Of a stretch of DNA of 64,000 nt, positions 35,451 to 46,177 are shown piece by piece. Under the pieces are notes generated by a model that searched no databases, was not told the origin of the DNA, and saw nothing but the letters and a program-made list of their open reading frames with translations. Position 1 is the first letter of the stretch. Each line of letters opens with the position of its first letter. This DNA is from Symbiodinium natans (lineage: Eukaryota > Sar > Dinophyceae > Suessiales > Symbiodiniaceae): assembly GCA_905221605.1 (NCBI GenBank), contig CAJNDS010002446.1, positions 559,148 through 623,147 on the forward strand, given 5' to 3'. A program made the position numbers and the translations under genes.

Positions 35451-35720
35451 TTAATTGAACGGAACGGGGGCGAGCCCGGGGGTTTTGGCAGCGACACAAT
35501 GACATGCCCCGTCCTCCTCCATGAACAAACTTGGCCCGTCGCGCTCCTGCACCCAGGGCATGAACTTGCCGAGATTTGCTGGTTTTGATCTACCTCTAAG
35601 CTCCGATGCCTGCACCTCCAGCTCTTCTGCGCCATCCAGTTCCTGCATGGGGCAGCTTGGAGCTGCGGTTTGTGGAGAGTAGAAATACTTCACTGCTCGG
35701 AAGCCTCCCCATCTCCGGCC
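35451..35720 (-). CDS. Probable exon, acidic, unidentified
   Basis: The frame reads FYSPQTAAPSCPMQELDGAE, ELEVQASELRGRSKPANLGK and FMPWVQERDGPSLFMEEDGA before a stop at 35451. Composition favours this strand. A plus-strand frame that starts at a good TTGCCAG/G acceptor near 35358 (MQEDEEVTPISVLDKIARNG) overlaps it, so either could be the real one. Family unknown for both. Confidence 0.35.
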   Translation of the reverse strand, partial: GRRWGGFRAVKYFYSPQTAAPSCPMQELDGAEELEVQASELRGRSKPANLGKFMPWVQERDGPSLFMEEDGACHCVAAKTPGLAPVPFN

Positions 35721-36959
35721 ACAAGGGGCTTGTGCCGCTTCATGCCTCTGGAAGCCAAGACCTTGTTCCGTCATGGAACTCAGGGCGTCTAAACGACTGC
35801 GAAAGTACTGCAAGCTGCGCACTCCTCTTGGACCCCTTCCTTCCCAACATCTTGGGCTTCCGGCTTGGACATTTCGCGCCCAAATTGTTGCGGCAGCGTT
35901 TTGCTTCGGCTCCTTACGGTTGCTGGATGTGAAGGAAATGAGAGCTTCGTTTTGTTGTCCCTTTTCTTGCTGACTTTTTCTACTTGGGACTAACGCGCTT
36001 GAGTACATGAGAGAGAGAGAGAGCTGGCTTTTCCCTTGCCCTGTTCTAAGGAATGAAACCTCGAGCAGCTAAAAAGACCTTACAACTTGGGCTTCTTGCT
36101 CATCCAACTCACAGGGTAAAAGACATTAACTGGTGAGGAGATCATATGGTCTACTCATGCGGTAACAATATGATCTTCCTCTTGACAGTTCCAGCATGTG
36201 AAGTACTATAATTGAAACGGTAGTTGCCTGTGATCAACCAAGTGCTCATGAAAAATCCTGACTAATAATGTGAGCTCGCGTCGCTCTCTCTTTTCGCTCA
36301 TTCCTTTCGCTCGGTTACATTCTTATTACGACTATAGTGAGTGAACGAATGGGCCATGAGCGTAATGAAGCGCGCCATGAATGAAATGAACGTGCACTTT
36401 TCTTTTTACTTGCAATTCGGGCGTCATGATATTCTTTCTTCACGCCCGTATAGTAACAAGCAATCTTTGTACATGCTGTAATAACAAGACTGAGTTCTTG
36501 GGGGCATTGTTTCACCTACTTTTTTGTCCTCTTAGTAGTTGGTGTCAATTCGAGATATGGCGTGAGCTAAATGGTAGACGGGCTCACGCTTACATTCCTA
36601 AGGCATGCGAGAACTTCCACTCTCTGCCGACGTGTTCATGGACCTTTCCTTGCACTCTAACTTGCAGCGTTTGCTCAATGACTTCCTTCCCCATGACAAG
36701 GGCCAAGCAAAGAGCAACACATCGCATGAAAGGTGACAGCAAGCCAAGGAGCCAAGGAAACGGTGGGGCATAGAAGACAACACTCCCCCAAACCCCAAAC
36801 TGAAACTGAGCCCGAGTAGCAGCAACCCTAAAACCCCACAAGAATGGCTGTCAAGCCCGTGGGTGGGACCTCGACAGTGAAGGACACGCGATCCCCAAGC
36901 TTCAGGCCATCTGGCACCTGGAAGCATCTCTCAACGTTTAGGGCTGCTGCTGGGGATTT

Positions 36960-37230
36960 GGGGAATGGGGAGGCCGAGGGTTCGCCTCATGGACAATCGC
37001 ATAGGATACCTGCGCCCCTAGTTCTCTAATTTTACTAAAGAATTCTATGACGTCCCCACCAGGAACCAACAAGTTTAGGCAACTGTTTGCGCGCAGAGAG
37101 TTTTGATGCGGCACCTCGTCTGCTGCTATTTCGGCATCTTGCCCATGGACATCCGAGATGTCCTTTTCCAGCTGGCCATGAGAGCTGAAGCGAATTACAT
37201 CAAATCGATTCCGCAAACCAGACCAGAGGC
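36960..37230 (-). CDS. Probable coding segment, unidentified
   Basis: Reads RFDVIRFSSHGQLEKDISDV, HGQDAEIAADEVPHQNSLRA and then NLLVPGGDVIEFFSKIRELG and AQVSYAIVHEANP. Good protein-like character throughout and better than the opposing frame. It may be two exons read through a short intron. Not recognised. Confidence 0.4.
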
Positions 37231-37515
37231 AGAAGTTACAGATTTTCAATGCACCAGCAGTCCTGGCAGCTCACCTGATAGCGGCCGGTCTTTTTGTTTG
37301 GCCTCCTGTGCTGGTAGATGTGATAGGCAGGGGGCTCGAGTACGTGCACTGCATCCGACTCCGTCCGAACACGGAACCCAAAGCGCAGTTCTCTTTGTTA
37401 AGGTCTGAGCTGGACAAGTCCGAGCATCCGCAAGGGCACCTGCTTCGCTCAAGAACGCCGCAGCATGTCAGAATCCATGAAGGCACGGACCAAGCTACCA
37501 AGCTCACCCCCCCAA

Positions 37516-38249
37516 TCATCCCCAAGCCTTGCCATTGCTCGAGGCCGCAGGGAGCGGAGGCTCTTTGGCCTTCGTCATTCTCACAAGAGATGAATTTCGA
37601 TGATCTTGACGTGCAGCACGTGGAAGAGTCTCCGAAACATTCTCAGAGATCATCCAGGCTGCAGAGCGCCTGCCGCTTGGCTCTTTGAGGCAGCGGCGCC
37701 TCGGGCTGTCAGCACTAGACTCAAAATAGGTCGACGTGTGGCAACTGCCCCATCTGCCCCAGCCCTCGGCATCTGCCTCACCGGCTGCCGCGCGCAGCTT
37801 CTTGGTTGGCATCTCCCTGGCCCCGGCCGATGATGTCTTTGCAGCCTTTGTGGCCTCTCGAAGGTTTTTGAAACTGGAGGTGCACGGATGAGAGCAACTG
37901 CCAGACTCGGCCTTGGGCAAAGTCTGTGATGTGGCCTTCCTGCAGATTGTCTCAAGCAGAGGGGCATGCTGTTTCTCGTTTTGGGTGGTGGTGATGGTGA
38001 TGCTGCTGATGATGCTTGTGAATCACTGTGTACTTTGCAGTTGTTGATGCTGATGTTCAAATTACGTTGGTGACCACAGGCGCAGCATGTTGCCGCTACG
38101 AGCAAGTAATTCGCGCCGGACATCAATGTGAAGCTCCGAATAAACTTTGTAGCATAAACCAAGCCTCTGCAGTAATTAAACCTCGCACTACACGACAGCC
38201 AACTGGCATCTGCGATCTTCGGCGCCTCTTGTTGCTTGGAAGTCGCCAA
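37516..38249 (-). CDS. Possible gene segment, Lys/Ala-rich
   Basis: Two overlapping minus frames: one at 38249-38030 starts at a Met (MATSKQQEAPKIADASWLSC) and has a hydrophobic middle; another at 37880-37560 reads NLREATKAAKTSSAGAREMP and then TKKLRAAAGEADAEG, ending in Ser/Arg-rich sequence. They could be exons of one gene. A plus-strand frame (37308-37688, SELDKSEHPQGHLLRSRTPQ) opposes the 3' part, so strand choice is uncertain. Confidence 0.3.
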
Positions 38250-38464
38250 ACCTCAAGCCGCTCAGACGAGACGACGTGCTATACTATCACATGCTGCAGC
38301 TGCAACTTTCCTGGCTCCTTCCCGGCCCATTGAAGATTATTGCTTGGCTGGCAACATTTACCGCCAGCGGCGCCAAGTTGGGCCGCGGGACAACGCCAAA
38401 CCTGGGGCTGTGGGAATAAAGGCACAGGATGTCAGTAAGTCGAGGACAGTCTCTTCAATGGCTC

Positions 38465-39188
38465 TCAACGGCTGTCAGATTGCAAGTCTTGATCTTGTGT
38501 GCTTGTGACCTTCGGGATTGGCCATGCGAAGGGCAGTTCTTGAGATCTGCACGCAATCTCATCATCCAAAGAAACAAAGATGGTCCGACCATCGTCCAGG
38601 ATCTCGGCTTCCTGTCCATACCTGGAGCAAGGCCTACTAAACTCTTCAAGGCACCGTCCCAACATCCATTTATGGGGATGTGTACGACTCGTCCGCCTGG
38701 CCGTGACACTCTCGCAGAGCACAGCCAGGTGCTCAACACGATGAATGTCCCGACGGATCACCTCGACACTTCCGCCGTAAGATAAAAGCAGAAAGGCATC
38801 TAGTTCACTTCGATGATTTCCTGAGCTCTGCACAACTTTGCCAGTGAAGGGCGAGCCGACCCAGGCCTCGCAAAAGGGGGGTGTCTCTTTTTGACTGCCA
38901 ACTCCGCCTTCGTGATCGCCTCCCGCCACACCTCCTCTGCAACCTCAGCCCGACACACAACTCCAGTCGAAAGCCTTTCCACTTCGAGATTCCATGAGCT
39001 CAAGAAAAGGCACTCCCGGTCAGATTCGAAGCATCCGCTGTCTCGCTTGGGACAACAATGTTTGAAACGTTGGAGTCCTGGAATACCCCGAGAAGCCTCT
39101 GGCGGACAGCCATCCAAAATGCTTCAAATAGACTGCACACCTGCCAGCCTGAGGTCTGAGAGGGGCTAAATAAGGCCAACACTCCCAA
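38465..39188 (-). CDS. Multi-exon coding segment, unidentified
   Basis: Three minus-strand stretches in order: 39160-39060 (WQVCSLFEAFWMAVRQRLLG, VFQDSNVSNIV); 39020-38880 (ECLFLSSWNLEVERLSTGVV, CRAEVAEEVWREAITKAELA); and 38840-38520 (SELDAFLLLSYGGSVEVIRR, DIHRVEHLAVLCESVTARRT, then GQEAEILDDGRTIFVSLDDE). All have normal globular composition and follow one another, as expected for consecutive exons; junctions were not fixed. The plus-strand frame 38429-38785 is judged a shadow. Family not recognised. Confidence 0.45.
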
Positions 39189-40261
39189 CCTTACACGCCC
39201 CTAGCTTCGGCATTCGGAAGGGGATAAGTGGCACATCCAGCCGAGTCAGAATGCATGACATCACCCTCTTGGGCCAGGACCACCATGCCGGTGCAGAAGT
39301 AAGCCCGCTCGAAGGCATGCGGTGCTTCAGCAATTTTGTTAATGGGTCTGTGTCTGTCTGTCTGTCTGTCGTGGCTGGCGGGCGAGGGGGTGGGTGGAGG
39401 GAAGCGGAAGTTGATGCTTGTTTGGGTTTGGGGGTCCGGCTTAGGGCTACGTGCACATACAGTCTAGCATGTGTGTTTTGCCATTCACATAGTCATTGGC
39501 TCTCTGGGCTTGAAGCTTGAGCAAGGGGGGCCACATATTCGGAACCGGTGGCCAGACGAAGTGTATGCCGCGCAGAAAGCAACAGGACTAGGAATGTAAT
39601 ATCCCCAAAGACGGCGCCATGTCTCACACGGATTGTGAGTCGGAGGCATGGTAGATGGCACCATAACATGCAGAAACTGGTACTCGTTCACATGTCATTT
39701 GCACCTCGAACTCGGCAAAGGGCACAGGTGGATCTCCATTTCTGGCAAGGGCACAGACTCAGAGTGTGAGCGACTCATGCTCGCAACGACTTTGCTGCGC
39801 AGGACAGCAACCTTAGAAAGCAAGATACCTCTGAAGCCCGTGAAAAACCATTATGCCAGCGAAGTCTCCCAACGGTGAGAGACCACATATGTTTTACAGC
39901 CTGAAAATGTTGAGGGCACTGTGGCGGGAGTAAGTTTGTTGAAGTCGGGTGGCACCAGCGGCTAGAGGAGGTACTTGGGAGCATGATGAGAGAACGATGT
40001 CACCTTGACACCCAACGCGACCTCCGGGCGTCCTCCGAACACTACGTGTGTACTGCAAATGTCGACTTTCAAGAGCTCCAGGCACCCTCCGCGTAATGCC
40101 ATGCACTGTGCAAAAGTCGAGTCACTGAGTTTGGGGCCTCTGCACCTTCGCTTGAACTACAAAAGTCCACGATCCAGGCTCCAGAAACATTCAGAAACTA
40201 CGGGGCCAGTTCGGCACCGCGCAAGAACTCGCTTTGCACTTCATGAGGAGCACGCACACAC

Positions 40262-41062
40262 GGGAGGGCCAGCTTTCGATCTCGAATGTTTCAAGGGCGT
40301 CGAGTTTGGAGTCCGAGACCTTTTCGGGCTCGCAGTTTCGAAGTTTGAGAGCTACTCGAGAGATTGAGGCTTCGATTGGGTCAGGCGCTTGAGTTTGAGA
40401 CCCCGCGAACTTGAAAGCTTGAAGCGCTGCACTTTGACGTTTGCTGACACCGGAGCTCGAAAAGCTTGGTACTTTGAACGTGTCGGATATTCACCGTTTG
40501 AAAGTTTGTAACAGAGCGAGTTTTCAAGCTCTCGAACTCACCAACTCCAACGCACATCAAACAATCACTCTCTCAAACTGTGCTTTGAACCCGTAGAAGT
40601 TTCATTTTTCAACTCGAATGGGCTTCGGACGTCGAACTCTCTCAAACTCAAACTCCAACTCTTTGCGGCGTCGACCCCGCCTCGACCCACGCAAGAGCCC
40701 AAACGATTAACTCGAAACTTTCCAACTTTCAAACTCAGAAACTCTCAAACTCAGACAGCGGACCCGGCTTTCGAGTTCGAGAGGCTTCAAGCTCTCGAAC
40801 TTGTGATGCCGAAGCCCAAACTGTTTAGCTTTGAGTTTTGCAAGCCCGGGATGCTCGAAAGTGTGAACCTTGAATTTTAACATGTTTAAAAACTTAAAGG
40901 GCCTCGAAAGCCTAAAAGTTTGCAGTTCGCGAGGGCCGTGCTTACATTCGCCCATTCTCAAACTTCGAACTCGGAATGTGCGAAGTCTCGAATTTTCGAA
41001 CTCCAAAATCTCTCAAACGTTCGAGCTCGAAAGTCTTCGAACTCTCAAACTCTCAACATCGC
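40262..41062. repeat. Degenerate 'gtttgaaag/caaact' element, copy B
   Basis: Same organisation and orientation as copy A: gtttgaaag/cgaagttt orientation up to about 40520, then caaactctc orientation to 41062. Landmarks shared in order include ctcgaaaag near 40457, aactcgaa-gggcttcg near 40614, ttcgagttcgaga-gcttca near 40772 and gttcgagctcgaa-gtcttc near 41018. Confidence 0.85.
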
Positions 41063-41795
41063 GATGCCCTTCCAAGAGCGCTGCTGGGGCCCACCAAAAG
41101 TGATGACAGCTCGGCAGTTCATGACAGCGACGCTCCACGATGACAGTTCTCCACCCGAAGAGAACGCGCACGGAACCCAGGCGCGAGCGCCCGTTGCGAC
41201 ACCGTAGAATGCGAAAATACTCCAGGCTGGACGGACAAAGCAAACCATCCAACAGCGCAGAACGCAGGAAAGTACGCACCTGCCACATTTTCGCAACAGA
41301 GGCCACGCAAAGTGCACGGGACCTAGGCGGGAGCACGATTTCGAGTATGGAACGTGCACCGGGCCTAGGCGAAAGCGCGATATGGAGGCCCAAAAACGCG
41401 AAAACCATGTTTAGAGCAATCAAGACCCCCTTACCATCCCCGTGGAGTTGGCACACGGAGCAGAAACAAAGGCACCAAACGATTCAAACCGACCGAACTC
41501 CAATAGGGCAGAGCTGCCTCGCTCGCCTGGCACAGTCGCTGCACAGCTGCGGCGCCGCACCTCAGGTGGGGCATAGCTAGATCCGTGACCTTTTTACTAC
41601 GGCTTAGGGTTGCAAACTAGGTGTTCAAAAGTTCGGGTCTCGGATGGTCTTGAGTGTTGGGGTCATTTGATCAGCTTGGGGCTTTAGGCTGAATGTATGC
41701 AATCGTGCGCTGGCCTGTGGTCAGTAGTTGCATGTAGCTTGGCCGCTGTGTATTCCTGCCCTGGCGCAGACATCGGGTTGTGCCAGGATGTCACT

Positions 41796-42434
41796 TTAGC
41801 TCAGTTCCAAATCACTACCAACGTGCTTTTTTGACAGCTCGTCCCTCTCGGTGCCAGCCCAAGCAGGACCGGAAGTTGCGCACAAGCGAAGTTGGCAAGT
41901 CTCCAGGTGTCCTGGACGCAGCTGGGTGTAGCGCGTTGTATCAAGCAAGGTACCCAAGATTCGATTCACATCCTGCGGCCGCTTGGGTTGTAGAATGGCC
42001 ACAAAGCCCTCATCTTCTGGGCAACTTTGGAGCAACCCTGGCTGCTCTCGCAAGGCCCCGTTCAACTCGATCAAACGCGCCTCGATGCCGGCTGAAACCT
42101 GAATCTGCGAGCCGTTGTCCAGGGAGAGGTCGCAGAGGATGGTCCGTGGAAGCAGATTCGCCCCACCCCTTCCGCGCTTGCCATAGGCCTCATGTTCACT
42201 GACCTCCTCGCGAAAGTGGACCTCGCACACCCGAGGTGCAGATGGCAGCAGCAAAGTATGCGATGGGGCGAAGCCCAACACAAACAAGCCGTTGGGATGT
42301 CGCTGGACGCACATGTCTTGAGACTTCCCGCCGCAATCAAGAATGTAGTACCTCACAAGCCCTTTGCTCAGCACATCCGCCAGCGAGTTCGGCTCCGTGA
42401 CCATGTCCATGGCTGGCACAACATCGGGCTGCAT
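41796..42434 (-). CDS. ABITRAM: ABITRAM/Simiate homologue
   Basis: A single uninterrupted frame of 212 codons matches the ABITRAM (FAM206A, Simiate) family, which has a GcvH-like single-hybrid fold. In vertebrates the protein binds G-actin and modulates transcription and dendritic growth. Family landmarks in order: LSKGLVRYYILDCGGKSQDM near residue 23; HPNGLFVLGFAPSHTLL near 45; GKRGRGGANLLP near 84; SAGIEARLIELNGALREQPG near 113; and EDEGFVAILQPKRPQDVNRI near 139. The known proteins are about 180 residues, so the last 50 residues here (after TRYTQL) are an extra tail of unknown role. The first Met at 42434 gives 22 residues before the conserved block, which fits. The frame is intact, without introns, and in the same orientation as the other genes. 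Confidence 0.85.
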   Translation of the reverse strand: MQPDVVPAMDMVTEPNSLADVLSKGLVRYYILDCGGKSQDMCVQRHPNGLFVLGFAPSHTLLLPSAPRVCEVHFREEVSEHEAYGKRGRGGANLLPRTILCDLSLDNGSQIQVSAGIEARLIELNGALREQPGLLQSCPEDEGFVAILQPKRPQDVNRILGTLLDTTRYTQLRPGHLETCQLRLCATSGPAWAGTERDELSKKHVGSDLELS

Positions 42435-42784
42435 TCTGCTGAGTCTCCTGTATCACATGACTCGATTGTGCCCACCGTTCATCATAAGACATCCCCATGT
42501 TTTCTTCGCTCATGAGCATGTCGGTCACGTCGGCTTGTCAATGTCAAGAAGATAGGTTGGCTAGGTCATGCGAGGTCAGTGTGATAGAGAAGACAAGAAG
42601 TCTGTTATTTCGCGATGTTCCCGATCAGATGTGCTCAGTGCATCACATTGAAAGCCAAATATTCCTGCGGCTGCTGGTCAGCACAATCACGAACATGCGG
42701 ACCACCCCAACACCTCAAGCCTAATGAACCAACTACAAAACCTTAACAGGCTCCCAACAAAGCTCCAAGAAGCCCCCTATCAAA

Positions 42785-42831
42785 CCCTAAAACCCTAAAG
42801 TCGCAAAATTTGCGACTTTAGGGTTTTAGGG
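42785..42831. repeat. Perfect 23-bp telomere-motif hairpin
   Basis: Left arm 42785-42807 begins CCCTAAAACCCTAAAG and the right arm 42809-42831 is its exact reverse complement, separated by a single base at 42808. Each arm carries two telomere-like units joined to an inner GTCGCAAA. Confidence 0.95.
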
Positions 42832-42979
42832 CCCCTGCACATCGGTGGGCACTCCCTCTCAGGGCCACGCGATTGACGAGGCCGCAATGAGGACAGCATA
42901 ACGCCTTCCGGATCTTCCAGGACATGAAAGGGCCCTAGTGTTATATGGGGGGCTGGACTACGTGGTTATGTAGGGTAGT

Positions 42980-43182
42980 GGGATTGAGGTATCCCTTGAC
43001 TTCAAAACGTTGGGACCCGGGACTGCTAGGTAGGCGAAGATGCCGAGGATATGGGCAAGAAGCAAATCAACAGCGGAACCATCCTGCGAAAACAAAGGGG
43101 AGTAAAGAAGCGAGTCCTCCAGCTCCACATCTGGTGGAGGCTCCTGCAACGTTGCAGCCTTGCCCGTGGAGCTGAAGGGCAA
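42980..43182 (-). CDS. Probable exon, unidentified
   Basis: Reads TGKAATLQEPPPDVELEDSL, LYSPLFSQDGSAVDLLLAHI and LGIFAYLAVPGPNVLK: an acidic start followed by a hydrophobic stretch. The opposing and shifted frames are Arg/Ser-rich shadows. Ends are approximate. It may belong with the segment at 43270-43491. Confidence 0.4.
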
Positions 43183-43269
43183 AGTGGGAATTTTATGGCT
43201 CGAGTTGAGGTACCCAGGACCGAGAATTTTAAGAATCCATGCCGGACTTGGTCAGATGAGTCTATGAGT

Positions 43270-43491
43270 GAATCCTGCACTTAGTTGCGTCACACTGCAA
43301 TAGTGGTCATCAAGTCTTGATGCTGTTCGAACTGCGTCACATTCCAGACAGTACTCAGGTGCTGGTCTTCGCATCCAGCCTGTTTTGACCGTACAGTACT
43401 TCTGCATGTCATTGTGCTCTAAGTTCTGTGGTTCTGCACACTCGTTCCTTTGACATGATACCGGCAGCTCGCTGAAGCCGCGACACGCCAA
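43270..43491 (-). CDS. Cys-rich exon, unidentified
   Basis: Reads ACRGFSELPVSCQRNECAEP, HNDMQKYCTVKTGWMRRPAP and EYCLECDAVRTASRLDDHYC. Cysteines occur in pairs (CxxxxC, YCxxC) with a late HYC, suggestive of zinc binding, but the spacing fits no finger I can name. Confidence 0.4.
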
Positions 43492-45787
43492 TGACCCACA
43501 ACCTTCTTATGTGGACAGATCTTGCGTCACATCCCTGCCTCTCATCGCTTATGTGTGCCTCCCGGTATTTGTGTTATGGGCCCCCCGTGGCGCTCTCCGA
43601 GGGATGATCTCCGATGTCTTCCACGGCTTGCAAGAACCAGGGCGTTCTAAGCTTCTTTACAAGGACTTGCTATCCTGCAGGAGGGTGCAGCCCCTATGTT
43701 CAGCTTCCAGCTTCTCTGTCCGGCTCATCGTAGCTGTAGTACGGACCTTTCACAATGTGGGATTGCATGGTTGAAGGCCGGCCAGGACAGGAACAGAGGC
43801 TCCCGTCTTCTTTCAATGCAAAGGAAGGCCTCACCAGAGGCCAATTATGCCAATTGCTTCGGGTCTGAGTGCCTCGCAATCTCGGGGCAGCTGAGCCCGG
43901 AAAACTCGAGCCTTCGTGGTCAGTATTCTGGTCTCTGCTTGGGGGTGTTTAGGCCGAATTTACACATGGGGGGGGGGGGGCCATATACGATTCTGAGACG
44001 GGAATCACCTTGTAACCACACACAAACAAAGGCATGCTTTCGGCGCGCCTCAAGAACATACTTCCGACACACTGAACTTGGATGTCAATCGCCGCAGCTG
44101 GTCTAAGCATGAGATACTGACACATGAAGCCGCAAGTGCGATGCAGCCATGCACTGACTGGACCTGCAAGATCTCTGGTTCCAACTAGTGGTGGACTGCA
44201 CAGGGCAGGGGGGCACCTCGTTTGGCTGGCAATTGGTGCAGACGAAGATGTGGAGAGTACGATGGAAGCAAGACTCCTTCGCGCCGAACATGCCGATCCC
44301 CCTTGCTTGGCTTGCTTGGCTGCCTTTCAGTGTCATCATGGGTTGGTTACCCCGCCTTCCGCGTTCCCTGCGAGGCATAGATCTGGCGAAAACAGCAGAC
44401 ATGAGTTCGTTTAATGCGTAACAGACTATTGCAGATCCAGAGCTGCAAACCCACATTGCCAGCCTGCATTAGAAAGCGCAGTCGTGAGCTGCACCTGCAC
44501 AAACTCTCAGGAATAGCATTGTTGCAACATGCTTCAACAGGTTGTACCATGTTGTTACACATCTTGTAACAGATTGGGCTCTTGGGCATTCGGGATGATA
44601 CCGTAGCGGTACAGGGCTGAAGTCCATTCTGAGGTTGCTAGTGATGTGGGGGTGCTTGGACCTCACAGCAGGAAGTTTTCAAACGTTTGTGGTAGTGACC
44701 GAGAACTATTCTCTATTTCCCTTGTTGAGTTGTCATTGCTCTTATGACGGGCATACTTCCCAGTATGCGAAATGTCGCGATGCAAGTAAACACCGCGTAC
44801 AGAAGATGACGATTGTTTCTCATGTTCTCTAATTCGTCCACTCGTTGCTACTGTGGGAGTTTTTCTGAGGCCACTGCGACTGGCACCTTGAATTGCCGGC
44901 ATCCGGAAGCCATGTTTCTTGTTATGGCTCACACAAACCAGTGGGCCTAGAACGTTTTTGGCCTGTCGATACTACAGCTTCACCAGCTCTTAATGGTCTG
45001 TATCGTGTAGTCCGTACAGTGTAAGAGCTGTTCAGGGTACCGAGCAAGGCCCATTATGCCATGATGTAGATGAGCCACCAAGTATGTTCCCGGAGGCTCG
45101 AGGGTGCCTGCAACAGGCAAGCTCCTCTTCTGCGGGCAGGTTCTCTGGGATCAGCCTCAAGATTGGAAGCACACGAACACAAGTTTAGTTTCGACAGTTC
45201 CTGACCTGGTCACCTAGTCGATCCCAATTCTGAGTTGCTGGCCAGGCTGGTTGTCCACCCACTTTGGATGGGAAGAAGTGCCTCGAAGGGGTTTTCAAGT
45301 CGGCTGCCGGACTATGCCAGCCCTTTGCCTGCTACCCGAATGGCGCAAGGTCTCGGGTTGCTTGGAACTCAGGTCTCGACCTTCGCAGAAGACGCTTCTC
45401 CACTTCGGTGGGCGGGTCCTGTTGCAGATTGTAGCCACAACAGCCCCAAAAGCTTGGTGTGGACTGCTAAAGTCGATCACTACTTTTTTCATGACTGCCT
45501 CGCAGCCATGACGAATGCTGTGATATGTGTTGGTTACACAACAAAGCCTCTGTTGAGCTCCGCGAAAAGTTTTGGCCCGCGACTCAAAAACATAAAGCGC
45601 AGCTCCTATACTAGAAAGCTTTCAACTTCAGATTTCAAACACATGAGTTCACTGGCCCCTTGCAGATTTGTCGTCTTCGTCCTATCGTAGAGCATGCTCG
45701 CACGTTGCTGGAACCTTGTCGTTAGATGTTCTCCCCTCCCGTATGTCCATGCCCAGTGCTATACTCAAGTTGGACAAGGCTTCGACA
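43492..45787. other. No gene assigned; weak frames
   Basis: Candidate frames include plus 43511-43774 with a hydrophobic stretch (SLPLIAYVCLPVFVLWA), minus 44663-44932 (basic, Ser-rich) and plus 45235-45690, opposed by minus 45295-45492. None has splice or family support. A G12 run lies near 43970. Confidence 0.35.
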
Positions 45788-46177
45788 TCAGAGACAGTAT
45801 AGAGCTTTGCAAGGTCTAGGAAGAAGCTTAGGATATCGTGTTCCGATGTGTTTTGCTCGCGCGTCGCGCTCGCGAAGCTGCAGCGCCATGCAGATCAGCA
45901 GCGCCTTGCCAGGGGTAATGCTCTGAGAATGCTCAGCTGTCCGATGCAAAGGCAAGGCAGCTCCATGAATGCGAAGCAAGGCATCCGAATGTTCTGTTTC
46001 TTCCTGCGAGCCTGGCACACGACACGATCTGCTACACGTATCTTGTTGTGAAACCAGGGAGCGGACAGCTTTCGCCAGAAGGCATGAGCACATTGCATGA
46101 GACCAGTGCCGTTGTTCCGGCTCAGCAACATCCGCGCCCTGCATTGCGCGCGTGAAATCATCGGTTTTTCTAAGCAC
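45788..46177 (-). CDS. Probable coding segment, unidentified
   Basis: Reads MLRKTDDFTRAMQGADVAEP, HWSHAMCSCLLAKAVRSLVS and, after a Ser/Glu-rich part, GKALLICMALQLRERDARAK. The two ends look like exons joined by a possible short intron. Family unknown; a competing minus frame exists. Confidence 0.35.
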   Translation of the reverse strand: MLRKTDDFTRAMQGADVAEPEQRHWSHAMCSCLLAKAVRSLVSQQDTCSRSCRVPGSQEETEHSDALLRIHGAALPLHRTAEHSQSITPGKALLICMALQLRERDARAKHIGTRYPKLLPRPCKALYCL

